A stretch of DNA of 64,000 nt from positions 949,838,327 through 949,902,326 of the forward strand of contig CM062817.1 of assembly GCA_031772625.1 (NCBI GenBank), read 5' to 3'. The stretch's first letter is position 1; each line of letters begins with the position of its first letter. The notes below the pieces were generated by a model. That model had not been told where the DNA came from. It did no database searches and saw only the letters and a list, made by a program, of their open reading frames with translations. Both the position numbers and the translations under genes were made by a program. This document shows, piece after piece, positions 10,650 to 22,258 of this stretch. This DNA comes from Pinus tabuliformis. Its lineage: Eukaryota; Streptophyta; Pinopsida; Pinales; Pinaceae.

Positions 10650-11060
10650 ACGAGTCTTCTTTAAGCTCTTTTCATCTGACTCGTAAAATATGAAAAGATT
10701 GCCGAGTTTTGGCCTTCCAGCTCGTTAAAGCGACCAGAAGTGCTATCCCTCCTCTAGATTTTAATCTTTTTGGACCTGAGGGATTATTGCACAAAAAGAT
10801 CGAGCGCTTGTTTTGTTTGGCTCGTTAAAACTATCAAAAATTCATCCCTTCTGTATTGTTTTATACTTTTTGGGACTTAAGGGATTAGATGACGAAAAAG
10901 GAATTTTGGAGTTACCTTTACGTACCTTTTCAGACTCTCTAAAAATGAAAAGGACCGAGTTATCTTTGTCGTTAAACTTGTTAAAAAGATTAATAGCGAC
11001 AAACTTGTCTTTAGACGAGAACGAGTTTCACTATCGCTAGGCTCGTTAAAACATAGCGAT
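10650..11060 (+). other. tandem array of eight interleaved stem modules (pseudoknot-like)
   Basis: Each module reads A-B-A'-B'. (1) ACGAGTC 10650, TCTTTTCAT 10667, GACTCGT 10678, ATGAAAAGA 10690. (2) CGAG 10703, CTTC 10714, CTCG 10721, GAAG 10737. (3) ATCCCTC 10745, ATCTTTTTG 10764, GAGGGAT 10778, CAAAAAGAT 10792. (4) CGAGC 10801, TTTTG 10811, GCTCG 10820, CAAAA 10835. (5) ATCCCTT 10844, CTTTTT 10866, AAGGGAT 10879, AAAAAG 10895. (6) GAGT 10909, CCTTTTCA 10925, ACTC 10934, TGAAAAGG 10946. (7) CGAGTT 10956, TTTGTCG 10965, AACTTG 10975, CGACAAA 10997. (8) AACGAG 11020, ATCGCTA 11033, CTCGTT 11042, TAGCGAT 11054. A possible ninth is CAAGC 11089, CCTC 11103, GCTTG 11112, GAGG 11128. The segment after A' is usually A-rich. 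Arms change between modules but still pair, e.g. ATCCCTC/GAGGGAT against ATCCCTT/AAGGGAT. The pairing is seen in the sequence; an RNA pseudoknot is inference. Confidence 0.7.
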
Positions 11061-12205
11061 GGGTTTGCCCGAAGGGAAAATTATAGAACAAGCATATGTT
11101 ATCCTCCTTAAGCTTGACAAAAATAAAGAGGTACTGGTCAGCAATGACTGGGGAAAAATTGGGAAGAAACTCAAAGAATCTTTATTGGTAGCAAGTCGCT
11201 CTCGAACATGACACTTCCACTCCGTTCCTGAGTCGGGTTGGGTTGTTTCATTCACCGGTCACATCACCATGGTCTTGCCATACCATCCACATTTGGGGTA
11301 AATGCTACCGATCCATCACATAAGTGTCGCCGACATGTTCAAGAGAAGTCATCCAGAGAAATCACCCGTGTCCCATCCACTACCATACATTATACTTCAT
11401 TCCTTCATGACCGCCACCCTGAACCATATATCATCATATCGTTTTCACCTCCATCAAAATCATTTTCTCCGTTCCGTGTCATTGATGTGGGATTCATCAA
11501 GGCCCTCCTTTGACGGATCGCTTCTTGTCGACATCAGCTAATTATCCAAGAAGTTGATCTAGGGACACCCCATTCAGTACTTTGAAGCTTGCATGCCTCA
11601 ATGGCAAGTTTCTCACTTCCGGCGACAGGTATACATCAATGACCTTCGACCGAAAGATTTTGCGTGGTGTTCGACGCCAAGTCCTTTATTCACACCACGT
11701 GAATTGTACTGCAGTACCTTGAGGGTCATCATCCTTATGGGTGATTCCTCTTGTGCTTGTTAATAGTTTACATCATTGACTGGTAATCAAGCGATGTCTT
11801 TCCATGTTCGACTTCAAAACATTTTTCACATGGATCGACTTGTACTTCGAGTGAAGATCGGACGAGATTGAAGACCTCGGATCTAGTTTCATCCATCCGG
11901 GCTGCGATATATATTCAGGAAAAATAAAAACATTGACATGTACAGCATTGCAGCACAGATAATCATCCTACCAAAAGGATGATGACTTCATCAAAATCAT
12001 CAGTCTACCATCAGACGATTGTCTGTCCTGTGTACATAAAAATGAATTTATAAAGCTGAGCATGGGAATGCTCGTCTCAGCTAGATCATGAAAACACTAT
12101 GAAAATAATGTATTGTATTGTATCTTATTACAGGTCTCCTCCCAACATTGAAATAACTTCGGATCCTCCTAATAAAGCATTTCACCCGATAAACGGCCTC
12201 ATACT

Positions 12206-12217
12206 TTAGGGGGCAAC
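12206..12217 (+). other. polypurine tract of the gypsy-like element
   Basis: TTTAGGGGGCAAC directly precedes the 3' LTR, the expected place for plus-strand priming. It is short and broken by C and T. Confidence 0.55.
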
Positions 12218-13258
12218 TGTTATAGACATTTTTGTGCCTTACAGCTCTAAGCATGAAATGTCCATAATCCAAGGGATCCAAAGTCCCTAAAAGTGTTGTT
12301 CCTACCCCTAGAGGAACAAGGTTAACCAATGACAGCTTCTCCCAGAAGTTCTCCACCAAAAACTACTCAGAACTAGTCAAATTAGGATCAATTCAGATGC
12401 TCCACCAGCTGGCTGCGTTGCAAAGCACCCAAATACACTGGCTAGGTGCATTGCAACGCACTTGAATGCACTACCCAGGTGCGTTGAGCGGGAAATGACA
12501 AGTGGCAGAGTCATTCAACGAGGTGGAGAGACAATGGAAGCTTCCAGAATCTTCTCCAATGACACTTGCCTCACTGAGTTCGACCAAGGATGAGTAAGAG
12601 GCTCTTAGCCTCCAAGTGGAAGCAATAACTGACAGAGAGAAGCCACAAGTCAAAACATAAGCTGACTCATCCTCTCTGCTTACATCTATATATGGATCCC
12701 TCATCCCAGAGATCCAGAGGCTGGAATTTTGTACTTTGCAGAGAATTGTTGTTGGTTTTAAGATTGAGATTAGTGCATTGGGTGATTTATGCTTTGTTGG
12801 AGGTGAGGAAGGGATTCCTTTGCTGGGAGGTAGATGCTGGATCGGGACTCACTTGGTTGTATCTCCTCCTGGATCTTTTATTATATCAATAAAACTATTT
12901 GAGTTTCTCCACATGCTTGTGTATCAATGATGTTTTGTTATATTTGCATGTTTAGCTTAATTTGATCCTAAGCTATTTATGAATGTAAATCTATATCTTT
13001 GTATAGTCTTTCCTCTTCTGTGATCTTGCAGGAACTTGGTGAAGCTGGGCGAGTAAGGGAGCAGGTAGCTGGAAGCTAACTAAGAGGAGAGCGACTGGAT
13101 TGACAAACTAGTGCAAGACACAGGTTAGTTCATCCTTCCTCTTCGTTTACATTTCATAAAGAAGAATACGAAAATAGTTTTCCTTGTTTGTTGCTAAGGC
13201 ACTGTCACACCTTAGAGTGGGATAGGGGCGTTCTGAATAGATACTTTTCCCAACAACA
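12218..13258 (+). repeat. 3' LTR of the gypsy-like element
   Basis: It repeats 5426-6467 with about 24 differences by hand count. The palindrome seen in the 5' LTR has one substitution here (GTGCATTGCAACGCAC). It ends AACAACA, directly followed by the CATAG duplication at 13259-13263. Confidence 0.9.
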
Positions 13259-13263
13259 CATAG

Positions 13264-15741
13264 CTCCTCATTTATTAAATACATATCAAATCTACCTCTG
13301 TGTTCTAGTTTTGGAAATCACAACTCATGTTGAATTAGTTTTTTCAACTTCTATATAGGGAAGGGACAAAACATAGAAAACTCAGAATCATCGAGAGTTT
13401 CGCTTCTACACACACCATATCTATAGGAAACGTTGGACACAGAAAAATAAATCTCCTTGACACACTATCTGCCAGACCTCAACTGTCACAAGGAGGTTTC
13501 TCTACAATTTTGAAACTCACACCGCTACTTTTGCAATTACATTCATGCTACCATACCACGAATTTTTATATCTCCTTCTGCTAGAATCGGAGAGACTACA
13601 TTTGACATGACATTTGCAATAGTAGGAGGACGTCACTTCAAGAGGAATTAATATACCACAATGTCTGTACTTCTTCATTTTCAATCATGTTGTTCTTCAT
13701 TACCCGAATTTGTTGTGCGACAAACATGTGAATTGGCAATAACAAAAACAAATCAATTTCAACCGCGATACCTTGTACATCTCTTGAGTCATTTTTCTTT
13801 CCAAATTCTTCCCACACAATGATAGGAAAATCCAATATACTTGATCTCTTTCAACTTTTGTTGCACATCATTTTAGAAATTTCTCCTTTACTAATGCAAT
13901 GATTTTATGTATTATATATGGTGTGCTTTAATTTTTCCAAGTTTTGGGGTTTTTTAGGTATTTTCTTAAGTCAATGTTGGTCAAAAGGAGAAATGCTTAG
14001 AGTAATAATTTTAAGGTGTGCAATGTGTAATGTAGATAACCTCACTAGATAACCAAAGTGAGGTTTCGAAGGTGTTGAATCTATTTATATAATTAAAATT
14101 ATTTTTTATAAATAAAAAAAATCAATTTAATCTAAATATTATTCAACTCTATTTAAAAAATAATAATGATACCAACCTTGTATCTTCCCTATAAAGTTTT
14201 GTATAGACAAAATGTGTTATATCTTCCATATAGTGTTTTGTATAAAAAGTGCATTACCTTAATAAAATATAACTTGGAAACTTTAAATATGAATGCAATT
14301 AGGTATCTTATTATATTTACAACTCGAATGAACAAGGCTCTCACTAGATATCAATGTATTTAGGGATCTTAGCCTATATATTAAGTAATTAAAAATGGAT
14401 TGGTTACAACCAATATAGATCTATCTTAAGCACAGATCTAACATAGAGGGATCAAATTTCCCTCATGGTGCTCTCCTCACATTCAGTTTCTTTCAAAATA
14501 ATGATGATTTTCTTTAATGTTGGTTTATTGGATTGTATGAATAATCAATGCTTTCAACCATGTAGAGGATTTTTCATCCTATAACCTCTTTGACTGACCT
14601 GTTCCAATTGTCAATATAAATAGATGATGTAGACAAGAAGTTATAATACAAATTAGAATTTTGGCCACCACGAGATTATACCCTGAACAGTTGAGCGAGC
14701 AATGAAAAATACTTCTTTACAATTTTAGAGACGATGTTCTTAGAGGAAACATTAGAGATATTGAACATCATCAACTGCACAGCACTAGAGTTTCCCACCA
14801 AAGTTGTAGATTTTACACCAAAAGTTATGAATAATTGGGAGCTAATGTCTAGCTCATTTTCATCTAATACGTGGTGATGTCTAAAATTTGTGAGTTTTTT
14901 TATGAAAATTTAGATTTGGAAAGATAGCCATCATATTGTTATCTATAATATTTTTGATGAATTAATGCTATTTTATTTAGCTTATCTAATGCCATCTACT
15001 ACTTGTAGTTTTTCAAAATCTATCAAGTATTTTCTATTGGAACTTGAAACACCATCTTGGAAGATTAAGAGGCAATATATGTTGGAAAGGTAAGTGATTT
15101 CTATTTATCTTCTAGCTTTGAATGACATTTTGTTTACTATTTTTTATTTTAAATGATGTTTTACATGGTAGGATTCTTCTCCAATTTATGCCTTACGACG
15201 TTTCCTTTGCAATATTTGGTGCAATTGCTAGTTTATGTCCATATCAAATTCTTATATATCTATAAAAGGAAAATGCTAAAAGAAAATAATTTAATGGTGT
15301 ATATAATACAATTAAATTTCTAAAGAAACCAAGTTAAAAATTAAAATATAAAATATAAAGTACTTCCTGGTAAGAGTAAAAAGAGCGAGATGTATAATTC
15401 ATTAAATTTTTGAAAGAAAATTAATTTGTTACAATTGAAAATATTCTTAATAATAAAAATTTCAATGTGGGTCATTAATAAAATATTATTAACGTATATT
15501 TAAAAATATATTAATAACAAAAACCATTTTAATGTTACATTGGACACTATAGATAAAATGTATCAATCTGCATGTTATGTAAAATATTTTAATGTCAACT
15601 ATTTATATATCATATATGGTTCAAAAATATGTGTATATAATATAAAACAATTGAAACAAATAACTTTGTATAGCTAAAACATTTCAAGTGGGTCACTATT
15701 TTACATTTTGGTCGTTTTAAAGTATATCTTTTTCAATTTAC
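13264..15741. other. AT-rich stretch without a recognisable gene
   Basis: About 2.5 kb, strongly AT-rich, without a coding region I can support. A perfect 9-bp hairpin, AACCTCACT 14038-14046 with AGTGAGGTT 14057-14065, and a local direct duplication of a CTTCC..TATA..GTTTTGTATA unit at about 14175-14240 are the only structures noted. Confidence 0.4.
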
Positions 15742-15969
15742 TTGAAAATAATGGAGAAACAGACAGTTTGCTCATATTTTCGTTCTAATTAGGAATTAGA
15801 TACTATTTATTAGGAGGTTGTTTCATCTCCCTAAGTAAATTCATCTGTAGAAGATATATATTGTTTGATTTGTTAATTGAACGAGGAAGCCAGTGTTGTG
15901 GCATCCTCAAGGGATCCTCTCTTGAGGACTACAAATTTCTTTCATATATGTCTCTTCCTACTTTTGATT

Positions 15970-15981
15970 TGGTATTAGATC
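15970..15981 (+). other. primer-binding site of copia A
   Basis: TGGTATTAGATC, close to TGGTATCAGAGC, which is complementary to the 3' end of initiator tRNA-Met and is the usual copia primer site. Confidence 0.7.
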
Positions 15982-17571
15982 ATCGAGATCTCAAAGGATC
16001 TGAAATTTTAATTGATTATGCGGTGTGGTTTACTACTAACCGAGAGAGGAGTTTGCCAATAACGGGTCGCATATATGCATATAATCTTGGAGCCAGTGGT
16101 GATCCAATGACGTGTGGTGATGGAAGAACGGTGCCATCCCTAGTTAAAACCATTTTTTTTGCAAGGGATTCCAAGCTTCTCTATAAGTCACTGCTAGGTA
16201 CCAGGGCCTCCCAATAAAACCAACCCCGCCCACTTCTGGTTGAATTTCATGTCACATTAGATGTTGTATGGTGCCCACTGTCCACGGATGAAACATCAGT
16301 AATATCTAGCTAGAATTATAAGACGCATATGTGAATCCATTATTGATTATTTGATTTCAGAGTGTAAAAGGAATTCGTTTGTGATTTCAAAGGGTAATGA
16401 AACAAGTCAACATGCCTGGCATGGATGTTGGTCTATCATTGAGAGAACATAATGTTATGAAATTGTTGAGATCATTGTAAGTGTTGTGCGACCATTTTTG
16501 TCCAGTGAAGTCGTCGTTTTGCATTGTGGGAACTTAAGATGATGAGGAATGAAATTCCCGTTGCAAGACAAGTTCAAGGTATGAAATGTTAAAGTACTAT
16601 GTTGTCATTGAAGCTAGTGGAAAGATGTTCTAGTTTTATGAATCTGGTGTGATCACAAGCACCTGCGGTGATCGGAAAAGGTTGAGGGTTCAATGTGACG
16701 GTGTGTTGTTGTGCTGTTAGTAGATGAATGATAGAATTCTATGAAATTTGCTGGTGGATGAGCTGCCTAAAGGTTGTGAGTTGTCCTAGAGACTACCGAA
16801 GATTTATTTGAATCAAATCATTGACTTAATTCGGGATCAGCACAGTTGGATACACATCGAAAGCTGCACTTATAGTAGTAAACGGAGTTGTCTATAATGT
16901 GACTTTTTCGAGATTTCGGTGACGGAATTCGACGGAAAAAATTGAGGTTAAATATTGATTTGTATTATTTAAAATGGGCTTTTAACTGCATATTTGGATT
17001 CAGCACCTTGAAAAACCCCTGGGACGCTTTGATTGTGCAGAAACTAGCTATCAAACTTGCGATTCCAATAAATTGCTGTCGGATTTTGACCGGAAAAACC
17101 CGCCGGAAAACCTTCCAAAAAGTCTCATTATAGAAAACTGCGTAGTAAACACATTAGATTGCAATATTTTGTACTAGAACACTGCCCTCTTCTATCGAAA
17201 AGTGCACTAGTGATTACCGATAGTCAAAATATTTTTCGCATCCATTCATGTGAGATTTATTTCTTCAAGGTTGATGTGCCCATATTGATATTTTTTTAAT
17301 ATAAGTTCCCATATATCTTTAAAAGGGAATTCTTTTGGGATTTAAAAAAAATAATTTAGAAAAAAAAAGGTTCTTTTATATTGAAAAGGGAGGGCGTTCA
17401 TTTAAAATGGCTCTCATATATTTTTTAAAAAAGAAAAGGGGATTTTTTTTTATACATTGATTGGATAATTATGAGAAGTTCTGAAGTCTTATTAAAAAAA
17501 ATTAGCCTCTATTGAAATTCAAGCCATGTAGTTATATATTTGCAGTTGTCAGAGGTGTTGCTTAAAGACAT
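15982..17571 (+). other. 1.6-kb leader of copia A
   Basis: A long stretch between primer site and gag. The ORF at 15861-16217 runs from inside the LTR across the primer site and is not a gene. Patches such as CCGGAAAAACCCGCCGGAAAA near 17090 are GC-richer than the surroundings. Copia C has a leader of about 1.1 kb, so a long leader seems a family trait. Confidence 0.5.
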
Positions 17572-20500
17572 ATGGAGTTGGAAAATCCATTGGCAAAGAC
17601 ATACTTGAACAAAGATAATAATATGGATGGCATGAACTATGTCAACTGGAAATTCAAGCTTCAAATGCTATTGGAAGGCTATGATGCTTGGTCCATCACA
17701 AAGGGAAAAGAATAAAAACTTGTTGTAGGCTTGACAACTATATCGATTAAAGACTAGGAGAAGTGGGAGAACAAAGAAAATGTATTATTAATAATGTATG
17801 TGAAAGATAATGTAATTCCTTATATTCATGATTATCAGACCTATAATGTGACCTGGAATGCATTGAAGGAGCTATATGAAACTAAAAATACAAATCAAGT
17901 TCTCTTTTTTAAGAGTTAGCTCTTGTATATTAAAATGGAAGAGAATGAATCTGTTAGTTCCTTTATTTGCATAACTCAATACTTGAAAGGCAATTTGGGA
18001 GATATAGGAGAATCAATACCTATTACTAATCTTGTGACAATCACCTTAAATGGAATTTTAGAGGACTATCAGATGTTTATTACAGGTCTTGCAGCAAGGA
18101 AGGAAATACCAAAATTTGAGGAATTGACAAGTATACTATTGTAGGAAGAAGAGAGGCGCAAGAATTTGAAGCCTTGGAATCAAGACTTGGCACTTGTGGT
18201 GAAGAATAAATTATTCAAAGGGTAACAAGGAGGAGAAAAAAGGTGGAAGCTCACCTCAGAAAAGGACATTTCTGAAATCAAATCAAGGTACGTCATCTGT
18301 TACAAATGACTCTGGAATGAAATGTTTTTATTGTGGTAGAAGTGGGAACCTTGCTAGAGGTTGATATAAAAAGAAAAGTGATGATGAATTCTGATCACAA
18401 AAATCTTAATTTGTTTATGTATAATGTTGCATTGTTAGCTAAAACGACAATGTTAATGCCTAGTTTGTGGACTCTGGAGCTTTGATCCACATGACATGCA
18501 ATAATTAGTAGTATGAAAACTTCAAGGAAATAAGCAATAGGGGAAGAATCTATATTGGAGATGACCGTGCACATCAGATCATGGGATGTGGAGATATTTA
18601 AGTGAACTTACCAAATGGTAGTCTCAAACACATTCATAATGTTATGTGTGTGCCTGGGACAAAGAAGAATTTGATTTCTGTGTCTATAATTACATATCAG
18701 AATCTGAAGTTTGAATTCTTCAAAACACACTGCATAGTGAAAGATTTGTTCCATCACTGCAAACTTGTTTCTTCAGGAGTTAGAGTTGGAGGCCTGTACA
18801 AACTTGATGTCACCAAAAAGAGTCATCAAGCACTGATTTCTACAGTTTTGTAAAAAAAAAGTCTTTTGCATCAAGGGCATAGTCATATCAATTATTATGA
18901 TTTTTTATTGTTACGGAAATAAAGAATGGCTGAAGGAATCCCTATGCTAAAGAATGAGTATGCTGCTTGTGAAGGTTGTGCAATAGGAAAAAATCATAGA
19001 GATGAATTACCCTATAATTCTGATAGGAGAAGAAGAGATGTATTAAAACTTGTGCATTCTAATTTTTTTGGACCAACGTAGACCAAATCCCTAGGAGGTG
19101 AATATTATTTTATGTTTTCTATTGATTATTGCACAAGGTACACTTGGGTGTACTTAGTAAAAAAAGTGAATTCAAAAACATGGCAGAGAAAAAAACAAGG
19201 AATTTTATGAAGATTCTTCATTCAGATCAAGGGGGAGATTAAATATTGGGGAACTTCACCAAGTATTCCAAGGATAATGGAATAGTGTAGAAATTCATAG
19301 TACCCTACACTCCACAATAAAACGGTGTTGCAAAAAGGAAAAATAGGACATTGGTGGAGTGTGCATGGAGCATGATCAAAGGTAGGAACCTATCAAATGT
19401 TTTTTGGGAAGAAGTCATTTGTATTTTTGTTTATTTAAATAATAGAAGTCAAAAAAGGTATCTTGATCTCAAGACCCCATTCAAAGCCTTGTAGGGTTTT
19501 AAATCAGCAGCTCATCATTTGAGGGTATTTGGGTGTAAGGCCTTTCCACATATTATGAAGGAGGACATAAAGGAACTTGATACTAAAGGTATCAAATGTA
19601 TTTTTATAGGATATTGTTCATAATTTAAAGCATATAAAAATTTTAAACCGTCTACTCACAAAATATTTGCTAGTAGAGGTAATTTTCCATGAACAGTAAG
19701 ATGAAGACAATAAGGACAACAATGAGGAAAAATGGCGCATACTTATCAAAGACAAAGACAATAAAGCAGAAGATAATGGGTAGTAGAAGCTTGTGGAAGA
19801 ATCCAGTGATATGCACACCACCAATAGTCAAAGCCCACCTAGAGAAGGAGAAATTCCTTCAGTGAGCAGGTGTTAAGATAGTGAAGTACGAAGGAGGTGT
19901 ACTAAGAAGATTCACCTACCTAAAAGGTATAATGACTATGTCCTGATGACTAGTGTTTTGAATGTTATAGAACCCATGAGTTTTAATGATGCTAATGAAC
20001 ATGAAGAGTGGAGAAAAGCAATGAAGGAAGAATATGAATCTATAATTAAAGAAAAAACATGGGAATTGAATGAATTGCCTAAAGGAAAAGAACCCATAGG
20101 ATGTAAATTGTTGTACAAACCCAATTTTAAAGAAGATGGCAGTATAGATAAATATAAAGCTATATTTGGCGCAAAAGGGTATTCATAGAAGGAGGGCATT
20201 GATTATGCAGAAACATTTACAATTGTAGCTAAATTAATTACTCTTAGACTATTAATTGCATTAGCTACAAAGTACCATTATAATTTTCACCAATTAGATC
20301 TAAAATCTTCTTTTTTGAATGGTGATTTAAAAGAGGAGGTGTAGTTGAAACAACCTGAAGGGTTTGTGAAAAAGGGGGAGCAACATTTAGTCTGCAGATT
20401 AAAGAAAGGTTTGTATGGGCTAAAGTAGGCACCTAAGTCATGGTATGAAAAGATAGATTCTTCTTTCTTCAGCAAGGTTTTAATAGGATTCAAAGTTATC

Positions 20501-21519
20501 GAAATCTACATACCAAGTTTGATGTAAAGGGACATATAGTATTGATTTCTTCGTATGTTGATAACTTAATTTTTACAGGAAATTCAATCAAACTAATTGA
20601 TGGAATAAAGCAACAGATATCACAAGTATTTGAAATGAAAGATATTGGTGAGTTACATTACTGACTAGGTATTGAAGTGTGGTGAGATGCTGCTCAAACT
20701 TTTGTCACTCAGGGTAAGTATATCAGAGAAATGCTGAAAAGTTTTAAAATGGATTAGTTCAAAGCTTCTTTTACTCCAATGCAATAGAATGTGAAACTTC
20801 AATTTGATGATGGCTCAAAGAAGGTATATGGGAAAATGTATAGACAAATGGTGGCAAGCTTCAATAATCTTACTACAACCAAACCTGACATATCATACTC
20901 TATTAGTGTGTTAAGTCAGTTTATGGCAAGACCTCTACAAATCCATTGGAAAGAAGAAAAAGGAGTACTCAAGTATCTTATAGTAACACTTGATTTTGGT
21001 ATTAGGTATACTAATTCATTTGATGTTGAGCTAACAAGTACTCACATTCAGATTGGGCTGGTAATTCAAATGATAGGAGATCTACTACAGGTTATGCATT
21101 CATTATTGGATCCAGGATTGTTTCAAGGAGAAGCATGAAGCAATGTATTATATCTTTGTCATCCACAGAGGAAAAGTATAAATCTTTGTGTGACACAACT
21201 TGTGAATTTGTTTAGTTGAGGCGAGTTCTTCAAGGTATTGGAGAAGAACAAAAGAAGCCTACAATGATCAAATGTGACAACCAGAGCTCAATCAAGCTTG
21301 CAAATAATTCAATCTCTCATGCAAGGACAAAGCATGTTGATTCTTAGTTTCCTTTTATTAAAGAGAAGAGACAATCTAAGGAATTTTTTCATGAATATTG
21401 CAATACTTGTGAAAATGTTGTTGATATTTTCACAAAGCCCCTTGGTAAGATAAAATTTGAATTGTTTAGGGAGATGTTAGGTGTGGAAATCAATCCTTTC
21501 TCCATTAATGGGGGGAGTT
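17572..21519 (+). pseudogene. copia A gag-pol, heavily mutated
   Basis: The gag starts at ATG 17572 and reads MDGMNYVNWKFKLQMLLEGY, then ELYETKNTNQ and MFITGLAARKEIPKFEEL. A knuckle CFYCGRSGNLARG near 18320 has lost the metal-binding His and last Cys. Protease residue pattern FVDSGALIHMT lies near 18465. Integrase pieces run at 18870-19400 (ACEGCAIGKNHRDELPY, LVHSNFFGPT, YCTRYTWVY). RT spans about 19970-20690: YKPNFKEDGSIDKYKA, FHQLDLKSSFLNGDLKEEV, and YVDN where YVDD is the catalytic motif. RNase H and the end (FTKPLGKIKFELF) reach about 21500. Many in-frame stops and frameshifts rule out function. Confidence 0.85.
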
Positions 21520-21779
21520 AAACATAATGGAGAAACATATAGTTTATTTGGATTTTGGTTTTAATTAGGAATTAGATCCTATTTCTTAAGAGGTTGTTTC
21601 GTATCCTTAACTAAATGCATTTGTATAATATATGTATTTCTTGATTTTTTAATTGAACGAGAAAGCCAACGTGTTGGCAGCCTTAGTGACTCTTCACTTG
21701 AGGACTGCAAATTTCATTCATTTGTTTGTCTTCCTACCTTTTAGTAAATTTCCCTAAAATCCATGTGAAGCGGCTCACT

Positions 21780-22258
21780 CTCTCTGTGCACTCTGGATTT
21801 TTCATTATCTCAATACCTTCCTCTCTCTCTCTCTCCCCCTCTCATTCTCTATATCTTGCTCTTTCTTTCCTCCCCTTCTCTCCCTTTCTCTCTCCTCCTC
21901 TTCTCCCTCTCTTTCCTCCTTCTCTCCTCTCTCCATCTCTCTATACCTATCTCCCGTGTCAATCCCTCTCTCTCTCGACCTCTATCTCTCTATGCATTTT
22001 TTATTCCCTCCCTCTCTCTCCCCTCTGAATCCATCTTGCTCCCCTTCCATTTCTCCTTTCTGTCTCCTCCTCCCACATCGTTCCTCTCTCTACCACCTCT
22101 CTCTCTCTCTCCCTACAACATTGTCTCTCTCTTTCCAACTCTACCACTATCTCTTTCTCTGTCTCACCCTCTCTTCCCTTTCCATCGCTTTCTATATCTC
22201 CACTTTTTCTCCTCTCTCCATCACTCTCTTTCCCTCTCTCCCCCTTCCATCCATATCA
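21780..22258 (+). repeat. CT-rich low-complexity tract
   Basis: Nearly 480 bp of imperfect (CTCTCC)n/(CT)n pyrimidine sequence immediately after copia A. Long frames through it are composition artefacts. Confidence 0.85.

Larger units (their letters stand above)
9763..12205 (+). other. long 3' untranslated region of the gypsy-like element
   Basis: About 2.4 kb with no reading frame resembling reverse transcriptase or integrase; short ORFs here have no domain I know. It contains the interleaved stem modules at 10309-10403 and 10650-11060. The rest (11240-12205) shows nothing I can name. Confidence 0.6.
5426..13258 (+). mobile_element. non-autonomous gypsy-like LTR retrotransposon, full length
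   Basis: About 7.83 kb, bounded by direct CATAG duplications at 5421-5425 and 13259-13263. The two LTRs begin TGTTATAGACA and end AACAACA. By hand count they differ at about 24 of some 1,041 positions, mostly transitions, so the insertion is fairly recent. A primer site, a long leader, one intact ORF (8194-9762) with zinc knuckles and a retropepsin-like domain, a long 3' untranslated region and a polypurine tract follow in order. There is no reverse transcriptase, RNase H, integrase or capsid-type gag domain, so mobility must depend on proteins supplied in trans. The untranslated regions carry interleaved pairing modules. A solo LTR of the same family sits at 55858-56910. The gypsy assignment rests on the protease/knuckle ORF and the primer site. 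Confidence 0.9.
15742..21743 (+). mobile_element. Ty1/copia element A, full length but decayed
   Basis: LTRs of about 226 bp at 15742-15968 and 21518-21743 share GGAGAAACA, GGAATTAGAT, TTAATTGAACGAG and CTTGAGGACT blocks in order. A primer site follows the left LTR, and a polypurine run ATGGGGGGAG precedes the right one. The terminal TG is mutated in at least one LTR and no clean target duplication is visible, so borders are good to a few bases. The order gag-protease-integrase-RT-RNase H is that of copia. Confidence 0.85.

Noticed and set aside
10650-11060. Hammerhead or other known small ribozyme
   Set aside because: No CTGATGAG..GAAA core or other known ribozyme core is visible; the array is of interleaved stems only.
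15861-16217. Plus-strand ORF of 118 codons
   Set aside because: It starts inside the copia A LTR and crosses the primer site; no domain.
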